From Aureimonas psammosilenae (GTDB taxonomy: Bacteria > Pseudomonadota > Alphaproteobacteria > Rhizobiales > Rhizobiaceae), in contig NZ_WEZG01000012.1 in assembly GCF_009176975.1 (NCBI RefSeq), positions 93,588 through 157,587 of the forward strand: a DNA stretch of 64,000 nucleotides, in the 5' to 3' direction. Each line of letters begins with the position of its first letter. Within the stretch, counting starts at the first letter, position 1. Made by a program: the position numbers and the translations under genes. This document shows positions 30,771 through 39,724 of the stretch, in pieces. Below the pieces are notes generated by a model. The model saw nothing but the letters and a program-made list of their open reading frames with translations, was not told the DNA's origin and made no database searches.

Positions 30771-31238
30771 TCAGGCGGCGGCGTTCGCTTCGATCTGACG
30801 GGCGTTCTCGTTGCCCGCGTTCACGATGTCGATCTTGCGGGGCTTCATCGCCTCCGGGATGACACGGACGAGATCGATATGCAGAAGGCCGTTCTTCAAG
30901 GTCGCGCCCTTCACCTCCACATGGTCGGCGAGCTGGAAGCGACGCTCGAAAGCGCGCGACGCGATCCCGCGATGCAGGACCTCGACGCCCTCGGCCTTGT
31001 CCTCGGCCTTCTCGCCCTTCACCGTCAACGCGTTCTCGCGCGTTTCGATGGCAAGGTCGGCCTCGCCGAAACCGGCGACCGCCATGGTCACGCGATAGGC
31101 GTTCTCGCCTGTGCGTTCGATGTTGTAGGGCGGATAGGACGGCGCGCCCTCACCCTGGTTCAGGGAATCGAGACGCGAGAAAAGGCGGTCGAAGCCGACG
31201 GTGGAGCGATAAAGCGGAGCGAAATCGATGGCACGCAT
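30771..31238 (-). CDS. Small heat-shock protein, Hsp20/IbpA family
   Basis: A 155-residue class A alpha-crystallin-type chaperone that holds unfolding proteins in oligomers. The N-terminal arm has YRSTVGFDRLFSRLDSL; the alpha-crystallin domain spans about 35-130, with YNIERTGENAYRVTMAVAGF, ALTVKGEKAE and the signature GLLHIDLVRVIPEAMKP; the C-terminal IXI-like motif is RKIDIV. The leader carries a ROSE-like anti-Shine-Dalgarno hairpin, so translation is probably temperature-controlled. It is transcribed alone. Confidence 0.94.
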   Translation of the reverse strand: MRAIDFAPLYRSTVGFDRLFSRLDSLNQGEGAPSYPPYNIERTGENAYRVTMAVAGFGEADLAIETRENALTVKGEKAEDKAEGVEVLHRGIASRAFERRFQLADHVEVKGATLKNGLLHIDLVRVIPEAMKPRKIDIVNAGNENARQIEANAAA

Positions 31239-31320
31239 GGTTTGTTCTCCTAGAGAAGCAACAGGTTGATGCGGATGGGATAGCGGCCCTCAAGGTTCCC
31301 GTTCTGGCGAACCGACCACC
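31239..31320 (-). promoter_or_regulatory. ROSE-like RNA thermometer in the hsp20 leader
   Basis: On the minus strand the leader ends ...CTGTTGCT-TCTCT-AGGAGAACAAACC-ATG. TTGCT (31261-31257) can pair with AGGA of the Shine-Dalgarno (31251-31247) with one bulged G, the hallmark of the final ROSE hairpin found before rhizobial small heat-shock genes. Upstream sequence can form further hairpins (GTTC-GCCA-GAAC; GGGA...TCCC). At low temperature this would hide the ribosome-binding site. Confidence 0.75.
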
Positions 31321-31512
31321 GTCCCACGGCCCCTTTCGGCGACCGCAGGGCTCATTTGGCGATGGGTTTTCACGCCTTCAAGAGCGGTCGTGGCGAGAAA
31401 AATCCGATGAACGGCAAATGAACGCGGGCTTCCGATTTCGTTCAGATGAGTGAGCTTAGAACCGGCCCCATCGATCCGGCGGACACGGATCTACGCTTCG
31501 GAGCCAAGGCTC

Positions 31513-31986
31513 ATGAAAATCGCTCTCGCCGGCCTGACCGGCCTTCTCGCGGTTCTTTCCGTAACGGTGCCCGCCGCGGCCTATGACAACGGCTTCTTCG
31601 GTGCGCCGCCGGCCGTGGTCGTGCCGGCGCAGTATCGCGACTGGCGCGACCGCGATTCCGACTGGGACCGCCCGCGCGGCTACGACGAGGATCGCGACGA
31701 CCGCCTCAGCGAGCGGCAGATCGCGAGAACCGTGATGCGCCAGGGCTATGTGCGCATCGACGACATCGACCTTCGCCGCGACCGCTACATCGTGCGGGCG
31801 GTGCGCCCGAACGGCGCGCTCGTTCGCCTCGCGCTCGACGCCTATGATGGCGAGGTGCTGGCCCGCGAGCAGATCGGCTGGGTGAACGACGGAAGACGCC
31901 CCGGCCGCGACGATCGCCGCCGCCCCACGAACGGCATCGAGTTCGATCTCGGCAACGGCGGCTCCTTCGGCATCTATTCCCGCTGA
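31513..31986 (+). CDS. Small exported protein, PepSY-like
   Basis: 157 residues from the ATG at 31513; an upstream frame from 31450 has no signal. A clear signal peptide (KIALAGLTGLLAVLSVTVPA, cleavage near ...AAA-YDNG) is followed by an Asp/Arg-rich charged segment (about 45-70) and a C-terminal domain with SERQIARTVMRQGYVRIDDI and YIVRAVRPNGALVRLALDAY, the strand-helix pattern of PepSY-like periplasmic modules. Such proteins may bind other proteins or metals. Function unknown. A strong terminator follows. Confidence 0.65.
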   Translation: MKIALAGLTGLLAVLSVTVPAAAYDNGFFGAPPAVVVPAQYRDWRDRDSDWDRPRGYDEDRDDRLSERQIARTVMRQGYVRIDDIDLRRDRYIVRAVRPNGALVRLALDAYDGEVLAREQIGWVNDGRRPGRDDRRRPTNGIEFDLGNGGSFGIYSR

Positions 31987-32038
31987 CCCCTTCTTCCCAA
32001 ACGTCCGCGACGTCCCGTCCCTTCCGTCGCGGCCGCCG

Positions 32039-32074
32039 GGCCGGGAGCTTCCTCGCGAAGCTTCCGGCCTTTTC
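32039..32074 (+). terminator. Rho-independent terminator after PepSY-like gene
   Basis: GGCCGGGAGCTT and AAGCTTCCGGCC form a 12-bp stem with one G-U pair and a seven-base loop, followed by TTTTC. Confidence 0.85.
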
Positions 32075-32105
32075 ATTCCGGTCCCAGCCCGGTTGACTCA
32101 GGCCC

Positions 32106-33128
32106 ATGCTCTGGAGCTTAAACAGGCCCGACCAAAGGCGACCGGCGCGACGCACCATGACCGTTTCCAAGGCCCGCGAAGACCTCGTCGAGATACCGGG
32201 AAATCCGAAGCCGAAGGATATCACGAGCGGTTCGGTGGAAACGGTCGACCGGGTGGCGATCCGCTTCGCGCTCGCCCCGTCCCGGCTCGTGCGCACGCGC
32301 GGCACCGTGATCATCCTCCAAGGCCGCAACGAAACGATCGAGAAGTATTTCGAGACGATCGAGGACCTGACGGAGCGCGGGTACGGCGTCGCGACCTTCG
32401 ACTGGCGCGGCCAGGGCGGTTCGCAGCGCGTCACCCGCAATCCAAAGAAGGGTCATGTCGCGAGCTTCAAAGCCTATGCGCGCGACCTCGAAGCCGTGTT
32501 TCGCGATGTCGTCCTGCCCGATTGCCGGGGGCCCTATGCGATCCTCGCCCATTCCATGGGGGCGACGGTGGCCCTTGTTGGGTCGCCGATGCTGATCAAC
32601 CGGGTGGAGCGGATCGTCGCCAGCGCGCCGCTCGTGTCGCTGCCGGGCGTCCGTCCCCGCACGACGCCGCTTTTTCTTGCCGCCAGCGCGCTGCGCTGGA
32701 CGGGCATGGGCGGCGTGCCGGTGCGCAACCAGACCCGCGCTTCCGCCGCCTACACCCTGTCGCGCAATCCGCTGACCAGCGATGCGGAGCGGTTCGAGCG
32801 CAACCGCGCCCTCGCCGCCGCCGCGCCGGAACTGTTCGTCGGCGGTCCGACCGCCGGCTGGCTCGCGGCCGCCACGGGTGCGATGCGCCGTTTGGAGGAT
32901 TCCGACACGATCTCGCGCTTCCATATCCCGACGCTGATCGTCACCGCCGGCAACGACGAGGTCGTGTCGAGCGCGGCGGCCGAGCGTCTCGCTTGGCGGA
33001 TGCGCTCCGGCCACAGCTTGACGCTGCCCGGCGCGCGGCACGAATTGCTGCAAGAGGCCGATCGTTTCCGCGCCCCGTTCATCGCTGCCTTCGACGCCTT
33101 TGCCGGCGGAGCGATGCCGTTGAACTGA
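32106..33128 (+). CDS. Alpha/beta hydrolase, lysophospholipase (PldB)-like
   Basis: 340 residues. The alpha/beta-hydrolase fold shows GTVIILQGRNETIEKYFETI, VATFDWRGQGGSQR, the nucleophile elbow AHSMGATVAL, a later Asp in TAGNDEVV and the catalytic His in GARHELLQE. The arrangement resembles serine aminopeptidase S33/monoglyceride lipase and PldB lysophospholipase L2. Probable substrates are lysophospholipids or monoacylglycerols, by family only. An internal ATG at 32157 is another possible start. Its stop is seven bases from the convergent hisN-like stop. Confidence 0.85.
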   Translation: MLWSLNRPDQRRPARRTMTVSKAREDLVEIPGNPKPKDITSGSVETVDRVAIRFALAPSRLVRTRGTVIILQGRNETIEKYFETIEDLTERGYGVATFDWRGQGGSQRVTRNPKKGHVASFKAYARDLEAVFRDVVLPDCRGPYAILAHSMGATVALVGSPMLINRVERIVASAPLVSLPGVRPRTTPLFLAASALRWTGMGGVPVRNQTRASAAYTLSRNPLTSDAERFERNRALAAAAPELFVGGPTAGWLAAATGAMRRLEDSDTISRFHIPTLIVTAGNDEVVSSAAAERLAWRMRSGHSLTLPGARHELLQEADRFRAPFIAAFDAFAGGAMPLN

Positions 33129-33135
33129 CCGGCGG

Positions 33136-33924
33136 TCAGCGGTTCATGATTTCCAGCGCCGCGCGGTGAAGCTCGGGCGTCGCGGCGGCGATCACGTCGC
33201 CCCCGTCTTCCGCGCGCCCGCCGGCGAAGGTGGTGATGACGCCGCCCGCCTGTTCCACGATCGGGATCAGGGCCACGATGTCGTAGGGCTTGAGACCCGC
33301 TTCCACCACGAGATCCACCTGGCCGGCGGCCAGCATCGCGAAGGCGTAGCAGTCGGTGCCGAACCGCGTGAGGCGGGCCTTCGCCTCCAAGGCCTCGAAA
33401 TTGTCCCGCTGCCGCCCCTGGAACAAGCGCGGCGTCGTGGTGAACACCGTCGCTTCTTCGAGCGCGGTCGTTTCCCGCACGCGGTTGCGATCGCGCCCCG
33501 TCCGGTCCTCGCGATAGGAAGCCGAGCCGTCGGCGAAGAAGCGCTCGCCCGTGAAAGGCTGGCTCATGATGCCGATGCGGGCTCGGCCTTCCACCGTCAG
33601 ACCGATCAGCGTGCCCCAAACGGGAATGCCGGAGATAAAGGCGCGCGTGCCGTCGATCGGATCGATCACCCAGCGCAAGGCTCCCTCGCCCGCCGCGCCG
33701 TGCTCCTCGCCCAAAATCGCGTGGGTTGGATAGGTCTCGCCGATCACGGCGCGGATCGCGCGCTCGGCCTCGCGGTCGGCCTCCGTCACCGGATCAAAGG
33801 CGGCTTCCAGCTTGTTGTCCACCGCGCCCTGGCGGCGAAAGCGCGGCAGGGTCTCGGCATCGGCGGCATCCGCCAGCCGGAACAGGAAGTCCACATCCGG
33901 CAGTTCGCGCGCGTCCGTCGCCAT
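33136..33924 (-). CDS. hisN: Histidinol-phosphatase, inositol-monophosphatase family
   Basis: A 262-residue Mg-dependent phosphatase. IMPase signatures: TEADREAERAIR, AILGEEHGAAG, WVIDPIDGTRAFISG (metal-binding DPIDGT) and the C-terminal GLKPYDIVALIPIVEQAGG. The W-GT-TRAF-SG form and the length match the HisN group that dephosphorylates L-histidinol phosphate in actinobacteria and alphaproteobacteria; inositol-1-phosphatase is the alternative. The ATG at 33924 follows AGGAGA. It is downstream of the N-formylglutamate amidohydrolase gene by 20 bases, likely in one operon. Confidence 0.88.
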   Translation of the reverse strand: MATDARELPDVDFLFRLADAADAETLPRFRRQGAVDNKLEAAFDPVTEADREAERAIRAVIGETYPTHAILGEEHGAAGEGALRWVIDPIDGTRAFISGIPVWGTLIGLTVEGRARIGIMSQPFTGERFFADGSASYREDRTGRDRNRVRETTALEEATVFTTTPRLFQGRQRDNFEALEAKARLTRFGTDCYAFAMLAAGQVDLVVEAGLKPYDIVALIPIVEQAGGVITTFAGGRAEDGGDVIAAATPELHRAALEIMNR

Positions 33925-33944
33925 CGCAGTCTCTCCTGAAGATA

Positions 33945-34868
33945 TTATTCGGCGGCGGCCAGTTGATTGAACTCGCCGTCCACGGCCGCGGCGAAGGCCA
34001 CCGCGAAACGCAGAAGGTCTTCGCGCAGCGTCATGAAGTTGCGCGAGGGCTCGAACTTGCGCTCGTCGGCATAAAGGTAGCGGTTGACCTCGATCTGGAT
34101 CACATGGACGCCCGCATCCGGCCGGCCGTAGCGCTCGGTGATGTAGCCCCCCGCATAGGGTTTGTTGCGCATCACGTCGTAGCCGAGCGCCGACAGGGCC
34201 CCGATGGCGTGCGACACGATGACGCCGGCCGCGCTCGTGCCGAAGCGGTCGCCCACCACGAAGTCCGGTCGCCGCCCGCCCGGCATGGCCCGCACGGTGG
34301 ACGGCATGGAATGGCAATCCACCACGACCGCGATGCCGAAGCGCTCGCGCGTTTGCCGGATCAGCGTTTCGAGGCTGTGATGGAAGGGCTTGTAGATGCG
34401 CTCGATGCGATCCATCCCTTCCGCGACGGAGAGCTTGTTCCGGTAGATGTCCTCGCGCTCGGCGACGATGCGCGGGATGGTGCCGAGCCCGCCCGCGACG
34501 CGCACGGAACCCGTGTTGACGAAGGGCGGCAGGGCCTCGGCGAACATGCGAGGGTCGAGTTCGTAGGGCTCGCGGTTCACATCCAGAAAGGCTCGCGGGA
34601 AATGCGCCACCTGAAACGGCGCACCGATGGCCGGCGCGAAGTCGAACAGGATATCGACGAAAAGGTCTTCCGAGCGCCGGATATCGGCGGCACTGAGTCG
34701 AGAACTCTCGAGAAACGACACCGGATACCCACGCCCGGAATGGGGCGAGCAGAAGACGAACGGGATTTTGGGGAAGGCGGGCTTCCTGATCTCGAAAGCC
34801 GGGATGGAGCCGGTCAGGGTTTCGAGAAGGGCAGGCTCCAACAAATCGCGCGGTCCGGCATGAGTCAT
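33945..34868 (-). CDS. N-formylglutamate amidohydrolase family protein
   Basis: 307 residues from the ATG at 34868 (GAAGAAT upstream); starts at 34880 or 34922 would lengthen it slightly. Family features: FVFCSPHSGRGYP with a metal-binding His, HFPRAFLDVNREPYELDP, VVVDCHSMPS and VIQIEVNRYLY. The enzyme hydrolyses N-formyl-L-glutamate to formate and glutamate in histidine breakdown, although many rhizobial members lie outside hut operons. Here it precedes hisN and is divergent from cpdR. Confidence 0.9.
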   Translation of the reverse strand: MTHAGPRDLLEPALLETLTGSIPAFEIRKPAFPKIPFVFCSPHSGRGYPVSFLESSRLSAADIRRSEDLFVDILFDFAPAIGAPFQVAHFPRAFLDVNREPYELDPRMFAEALPPFVNTGSVRVAGGLGTIPRIVAEREDIYRNKLSVAEGMDRIERIYKPFHHSLETLIRQTRERFGIAVVVDCHSMPSTVRAMPGGRRPDFVVGDRFGTSAAGVIVSHAIGALSALGYDVMRNKPYAGGYITERYGRPDAGVHVIQIEVNRYLYADERKFEPSRNFMTLREDLLRFAVAFAAAVDGEFNQLAAAE

Positions 34869-35004
34869 ATTCTTCAACATGCCGCAAACTAGGCCTGTGG
34901 TCCACGTATTCCACATGGGCAAGGCCCACGCGATCTGTTAATGCAGGAATGCAATGGAGATTGCTTCAGCCAGAGGATCGCCTCGGCGGAACCAGGTTTA
35001 AGAG

Positions 35005-35370
35005 ATGTCAAAGATCCTTCTCGCCGAAGACGACAACGATATGCGCCGCTTCCTGGCCAAGGCCTTGGAAAAGGCTGGCTACGAAGTGGTTTCCTTCGAC
35101 AATGGCGGCAGCGCCTACGAGCGGTTGCGGGAGGAGCCCTTCTCGCTTCTTCTCACCGACATCGTGATGCCGGAAATGGACGGGATCGAGCTGGCGCGCC
35201 GCGCCACCGAACTCGACCCCGATCTCAAGGTGATGTTCATCACGGGATTTGCCGCCGTCGCGTTGAACCCCGACTCGAAGGCGCCGAAGGATGCCAAGAT
35301 CCTTTCCAAGCCCTTCCACCTGCGCGAACTCGTCGACGAAGTCGGCAAGATGCTGCAGGACGCGGCGTAA
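35005..35370 (+). CDS. cpdR: Single-domain response regulator CpdR
   Basis: A 121-residue receiver domain without an output domain. The acidic pocket E8-D9-D10, phospho-acceptor D52 in LLLTDIVMPEMDG, T80 and K102 are intact. It ends in ...LQDAA; in Caulobacter the terminal Ala-Ala of CpdR is needed for its own ClpXP degradation. Unphosphorylated CpdR primes ClpXP to destroy cell-cycle regulators; the CckA-ChpT relay controls it. The hisN/formylglutamate hydrolase genes and the tRNA-Val gene lie beside it. Confidence 0.93.
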   Translation: MSKILLAEDDNDMRRFLAKALEKAGYEVVSFDNGGSAYERLREEPFSLLLTDIVMPEMDGIELARRATELDPDLKVMFITGFAAVALNPDSKAPKDAKILSKPFHLRELVDEVGKMLQDAA

Positions 35371-35470
35371 GGCGCCGCGGACCGGGCCGGCCAAGCGATT
35401 TCCTTCCGAAAGGACCAGCGAATCGCTTGACGGCCCCAAGGCGGATGTGGTGTATGCCGCTTCGTCGGAT

Positions 35471-35545
<75 letters not shown>

Positions 35546-35948
35546 TCCGAACCACCAACCCTTCTGTGTGATGAACGGGTTGGATGCCGAACAGGCACCG
35601 TTGGTTTCCCATTTTCAAATCTATGGCTGCCGGGTTCCGAACCCGCTGCGCTCCGGTTTTCGACCGAGCAGGACGCTGCTTCACGACGAAGGATGGCTCC
35701 AAGCGACTGCGCATCAGATCCAGCGATTCGCTAATCATGAAAAAGCGCGCTGAACTACGAATCCCCCTCGCCGCCATTCCCGCCGCTTCCCTTGGCTCGC
35801 GGACAGGCCGTCCCATCTGGGTGATCCAAGCGGATCATCGATCCTTCTCGGTCCAGCAAATTAGTATATATTTCGTCAGAGACAGCACCGAAGCCGCGTA
35901 ATCTTCCCGGACGCCGGACGTGCCATGAAATCCGATAAAGGTCCCGAA
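35546..35948. other. Gene-free stretch after tRNA-Val
   Basis: About 400 bases with no convincing gene. An inverted repeat CCAACCC...GGGTTGG (35555-35583) could be a tRNA transcript hairpin, without a T tract. I found no repeat of the tRNA 3' end and no integrase, so it does not look like an integrated element. The last 100 bases are AT-richer (TTAGTATATATTTCG near 35860) and probably hold the promoter of the flavin reductase operon. Confidence 0.5.
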
Positions 35949-36503
35949 ATGTCTCTTGCCGCTCCGAAGATCGACGCTCCCATCATTCACCGCCCCCGCT
36001 TCGAGGCCGTTCCCCCACCCGCGCCGCACGGCTTGAAGGAAGCGATGCGCCATCTCGTCGGCGGCGTGTCGGTGGTGACGGCCGGGCTCGGCGACGAGCG
36101 CACCGGCGCGACGGTGACCACGGCCCATTCGCTCAGCGTGGACCCCGAGACCATGCTCGTGTCGATCAACCTGTCGTCGTCCACCTGGCCGGTCATCCGC
36201 CGTTTCGGCCATTATTGCGTGAACCTCCTCACCCACAGCCAGGTCGCGGTAGCCGATCGCTTCGCGGGCCGTGGCGGCGTGAAGGGCAAGGACCGTTATC
36301 TCGGCGCCGAATGGACGGTGCTCGAAACGGGCGCGGGCGCGCTGGTCGGGGCGTTGGCCTCGGTGGATTGCGAGGTCGAGCATATCGTGGAGCGGCACAG
36401 CCACGCGTTGATCTTCGGCGCGGTTCGCGCGGTTCGCATCTCCGGCGGCGAGCCCCTCGTCTACAGCCATGGCCGCTACGGGCGTTATTCGCCCGCCGAG
36501 TAA
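35949..36503 (+). CDS. Flavin reductase family protein
   Basis: 184 residues; the ATG at 35949 follows AAAGG, a better site than the ATG at 35925. The FMN-binding split-barrel fold is visible: MRHLVGGVSVVTAG, GATVTTAHSLSVDPETMLVS, GHYCVNLLTHSQVAVADRFA and a late VEHIVERHSHALIFGAV. Such enzymes reduce FMN with NAD(P)H and hand it to a partner monooxygenase. The SsuD-type monooxygenase gene starts 24 bases downstream, so they form a two-component system, as in SsuE/SsuD or related pairs. Confidence 0.9.
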   Translation: MSLAAPKIDAPIIHRPRFEAVPPPAPHGLKEAMRHLVGGVSVVTAGLGDERTGATVTTAHSLSVDPETMLVSINLSSSTWPVIRRFGHYCVNLLTHSQVAVADRFAGRGGVKGKDRYLGAEWTVLETGAGALVGALASVDCEVEHIVERHSHALIFGAVRAVRISGGEPLVYSHGRYGRYSPAE

Positions 36504-36527
36504 AAGGCGACGCGGTTCCCCAAGACC

Positions 36528-37733
36528 ATGAACGACCTGCCTGAAAGCCATAGCCCCATGCCGATCGACGCGCCCGGCAAGATCAACGTTCTCTGGTTCC
36601 TGCCGACGCATGGCGACAGCCGCTATCTCGGCACCAGCGAGGGCGGGCGCTCGGTCGACCTGCCTTACCTGCGCCAGATCGCGCAAGGCGCGGACCAGCT
36701 CGGCTATTTCGGCGTGCTTCTGCCGACGGGACGGTCCTGCGAGGATTCCTGGGTGGTCGCGTCGGCGCTTGCGCCGCTGACGGAGCGCCTGCGCTTTCTC
36801 GTCGCCGTTCGCCCCGGTCTCCAGTCGCCGACGCTCGCCGCGCGCATGACGGCGACGCTGGACCGCATCTCCAACGGCCGCCTTCTGATCAACGTCGTCA
36901 CCGGCGGCGATCCGGCCGAGAACAAGGGCGACGGCATCTTCCTTTCCCATGCCGAGCGCTACGAGGTGACGCGCGAGTTCCTCCAGATCTACAAGCGCGT
37001 CCTGTCCGGCGAGACCGTTGCCCACAAGGGCAAGCATTTCGAGATTGAGGACGGACGCCTGCTTTTCCCGCCGGTCCAGACGCCCTATCCGCCGCTTTAT
37101 TTCGGCGGCTCCTCCGAAGCGGCGAACGAGGTCGCGGCGGGCGAGATCGACAAATATCTGACCTGGGGCGAGCCGCCGGCCGCGGTCGCACAGAAGCTGA
37201 GCGTCGTGCGGGAACTTGCGGAAAAGAAGGGGCGCAAGGTTTCCTTCGGCATCCGTCTCCACGTGATCGTGCGCGAAACCAACGCCAAGGCCTGGGAAGC
37301 GGCGGAGGAACTCATCAGCCGCCTCGACGACAATACGATCACGGAAGCCCAGAAGGTCTTCGCCCGGATGGACTCGGTCGGCCAATCGCGCATGAGCCAG
37401 CTTCACGGCGGCCGCCGCGACAAGCTGGAAGTCAGCTCGAACCTTTGGGCCGGCGTTGGTCTCGTGCGCGGCGGTGCGGGAACGGCGCTCGTCGGCGATC
37501 CCGAAACGGTGGCCGAGCGGATCGACGAATATCGGCGCCTCGGCATCGACAGCTTCATCCTGTCCGGCTACCCGCATCTGGAAGAAGCCTACCGCTTCGG
37601 CGAACTGGTGCTGCCGCGCCTGCCGGTCTCCCACCCCCTCCCTTCACGCGACCGGCAAGCCAATATGGGGCCCTTCGGCGAATCCATCGCCGGCGACCGC
37701 CGCCCGGAAAAGCGACTCGCCAGCCAGTCGTGA
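36528..37733 (+). CDS. ssuD: FMNH2-dependent alkanesulfonate monooxygenase-like protein
   Basis: A 401-residue bacterial luciferase-like enzyme of the SsuD type: [17 protein letters not shown] at the N-terminus, [12 protein letters not shown] with the active-site Cys, [35 protein letters not shown] and the C-terminal [20 protein letters not shown]. It oxidises aliphatic sulfonates to sulfite and aldehydes with reduced FMN. The upstream flavin reductase supplies FMNH2; no SsuABC transporter is seen here. The C-terminal ~25 residues are an extra polar tail. Its stop overlaps a possible GTG start of the next gene. Confidence 0.92.
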   Translation: MNDLPESHSPMPIDAPGKINVLWFLPTHGDSRYLGTSEGGRSVDLPYLRQIAQGADQLGYFGVLLPTGRSCEDSWVVASALAPLTERLRFLVAVRPGLQSPTLAARMTATLDRISNGRLLINVVTGGDPAENKGDGIFLSHAERYEVTREFLQIYKRVLSGETVAHKGKHFEIEDGRLLFPPVQTPYPPLYFGGSSEAANEVAAGEIDKYLTWGEPPAAVAQKLSVVRELAEKKGRKVSFGIRLHVIVRETNAKAWEAAEELISRLDDNTITEAQKVFARMDSVGQSRMSQLHGGRRDKLEVSSNLWAGVGLVRGGAGTALVGDPETVAERIDEYRRLGIDSFILSGYPHLEEAYRFGELVLPRLPVSHPLPSRDRQANMGPFGESIAGDRRPEKRLASQS

Positions 37734-37744
37734 CGGCATCGCGG

Positions 37745-39247
37745 ATGAACTCGGGACCGGTCGTCGCCATTATCGGCGGCGGCTTCACGGGCGCGGCCGT
37801 CGCCTATCATCTGGCCCGCCTTCGTGCCGCAAGCGCTCCCGCCATTCTTGTGATCGAGCCGCGCGAGCGTTTGGGCAGCGGGCTCGCCTATTCGACGCGG
37901 GAGCCGGCGCATCGCATCAACGTGCCCGCAACGCGCATGAGCCTCGACACGAGCGAACCGGACCAGTTCTCGCGCTGGCTGGACGCGACCGGTGCATCAC
38001 GCGACGATCCCGCCTCCCTGGATGCAGGCGGCGGCGCGTTTCCCCAGCGCGGCGTCTTCGGCCGCTATGTGGCGGCGATGCTGGACCCGCTTCTGGCCGA
38101 GGGCAGGGTCCTCCACCGGCGCGATAAGGCCATCGGCGCGCGGCGGCTGGAAGACGGAAGGTTCGAGATCGCTCTGGCAAGTAGTGGGGAGGTTCGAGCC
38201 GACATTCTCGTCATCGCCACGACGCATCCCCTGCCCGCCGTACCCCACGCGTTGCATCCGATCAAGGATGCTCCCGGCTTCATCGCCGACCCCTACGACC
38301 CGAAGGCGCTGGCCGGCATCGAGCCAAAAGCGCGCGTGCTCGTCGTCGGCAACGGCCTGACGGCTGCCGATACGGTCGCGACGCTCGGCCGCTTAGGCCA
38401 TCGCGGCCCCATCACCACCGTGTCGCGCAACGGCTTGCGCTCGCGCGGCCACGCGTCCGTTCCGACCGAGCCCTATGGCGACTTCACCGCGCCGCCGGCG
38501 CGAACGGCGCTGGAACTTCTGCGACGCATCCGGCAGGCCATCTCGGCGGCTGCGGGCGAAGGGCTGTCCTGGCATGGCGTTCTCGATGCCGTGCGCATCG
38601 CCGGCCAGGACATCTGGCGCGACCTTTCCGAAAGCGAGCGGGCTCGCATCGTGCGCCATCTGCGAAGTTTCTGGGACGTTCACCGCTTCCGCATCGCGCC
38701 GCAGGTCGAAGCGGTGCTGGACCGGCTGACGGCGCAGGGGCGACTCGTGTCGCTCGCCGCTTCGCTGCGCTCCTCCACCCCGTCGCCGCACAGATTGGAT
38801 GTCGAATTCCGTCGTCGGCGAACCGCCGCTTCCGAGCGGCAGAGCTTCGACGCCGTGGTCAACACCACCGGCCCCGCCCATCGCAGCATCGTCGCGCAGG
38901 AGCCCGTCCACAGCCTCCATCAAGCAGGCCTCGCCATGCTCGACCGCGTCGGCCTCGGGCTCGCCACGGCACGAAGCGGGCAAGCGCTCGACCGCGACGG
39001 GCAGGCCGTGCCCCGCCTTTTCATCGCGGGCCCCTTGGCGCGCGGAACCTTCGGCGAATTGATGGGCCTGCCGCAGGTCACTGACTATGCCGAGTTCATC
39101 GCCCGGCAGGTGGCGGGGGAACTGACTGACTTCACCACCAAAGAAAACGGCCGCACGGGAAAGCCCCGAGCGGCCGATAAGGAACTTACAACCCCCGGCT
39201 TGATCGCCGGCTCGATTCTCGGCGATCAGGCATTGCCGACGCGGTAG
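37745..39247 (+). CDS. FAD/NAD(P)-binding protein (COG4529-like)
   Basis: 500 residues from the ATG at 37745; a GTG at 37730 overlapping the ssuD stop (GTGA) would add five residues. The dinucleotide-binding fold is VVAIIGGGFTGAAVAYHLAR, followed by GLAYSTREPAHRINVPA, typical of the FAD-NAD(P) family that is sometimes found beside sulfur or siderophore genes. A second Rossmann motif is VLVVGNGLTAADTVATLG. The link with flavin reductase and SsuD suggests a joint oxidation pathway. The C-terminal ~40 residues are polar and run over the terminator of the opposite gene, so the true 3' end has little constraint. Confidence 0.8.
   Translation: MNSGPVVAIIGGGFTGAAVAYHLARLRAASAPAILVIEPRERLGSGLAYSTREPAHRINVPATRMSLDTSEPDQFSRWLDATGASRDDPASLDAGGGAFPQRGVFGRYVAAMLDPLLAEGRVLHRRDKAIGARRLEDGRFEIALASSGEVRADILVIATTHPLPAVPHALHPIKDAPGFIADPYDPKALAGIEPKARVLVVGNGLTAADTVATLGRLGHRGPITTVSRNGLRSRGHASVPTEPYGDFTAPPARTALELLRRIRQAISAAAGEGLSWHGVLDAVRIAGQDIWRDLSESERARIVRHLRSFWDVHRFRIAPQVEAVLDRLTAQGRLVSLAASLRSSTPSPHRLDVEFRRRRTAASERQSFDAVVNTTGPAHRSIVAQEPVHSLHQAGLAMLDRVGLGLATARSGQALDRDGQAVPRLFIAGPLARGTFGELMGLPQVTDYAEFIARQVAGELTDFTTKENGRTGKPRAADKELTTPGLIAGSILGDQALPTR
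39141..39177 (-). terminator. Terminator of DUF1476 gene, inside the convergent gene
   Basis: On the minus strand CGGCCGC...GCGGCCG forms a seven-base-pair stem followed by TTTTCTTT. It lies within the last 105 bases of the opposite FAD-protein gene. Confidence 0.8.
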
Positions 39248-39534
39248 GACGCCATGGCTTGCGAATAGCGCGAGCGGAGGCCGTCGATGTCGATCTTCAA
39301 CGGCGACAGATCGTGAGCCAGCTTGTCGAAGCCGCCGCGCCCGCCCGGCACTGACACGCCCGCCTCCATCACGGAAGCCGCATAGATCTTGATCGCATCG
39401 CCGGAGAGACCGAGCTGAGCGCCCGCCCAAAGACCCACGACGACATCGGCATGGCTGCGGCTGAAGAACGAGCGCTCCTCGTCCATCACGAACTTGCGCT
39501 GAGAAATCTCGGTGCGGTTGCTTTCGAGCTGCAT
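39226..39534 (-). CDS. DUF1476 / ATPase inhibitor subunit zeta-like protein
   Basis: 102 residues from the ATG at 39534, preceded by GAGGGGA. The sequence follows the DUF1476 pattern: ISQRKFVMDEERSFFSRSHA, VGLWAGAQLGLSGDAIKIYA, AASVMEAG and LRSRYSQAM. In Paracoccus the zeta subunit of this family blocks ATP hydrolysis by F1 ATPase. This copy is more diverged than typical ones, so it may be a second paralogue with another role. Its 3' end overlaps the convergent gene by 22 bases. Confidence 0.75.
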   Translation of the reverse strand: MQLESNRTEISQRKFVMDEERSFFSRSHADVVVGLWAGAQLGLSGDAIKIYAASVMEAGVSVPGGRGGFDKLAHDLSPLKIDIDGLRSRYSQAMASYRVGNA

Positions 39535-39724
39535 TGGTCTGTCCCCTCTTGTCGCCGTGGTTGCGACAAGGGAGATCATGACAGAGCCGTTCGAAGACCG
39601 AGTTAGAATGCACTGAGCAGTTAGAGCGATCGGATTCACTCGCTCTTACGACATGCGAACGAGTGGTAAACGCGATCGGCGAAGGGCCGGAAACGAGGAC
39701 GCGGGGCCCCTCGCCCGCAGGCGC

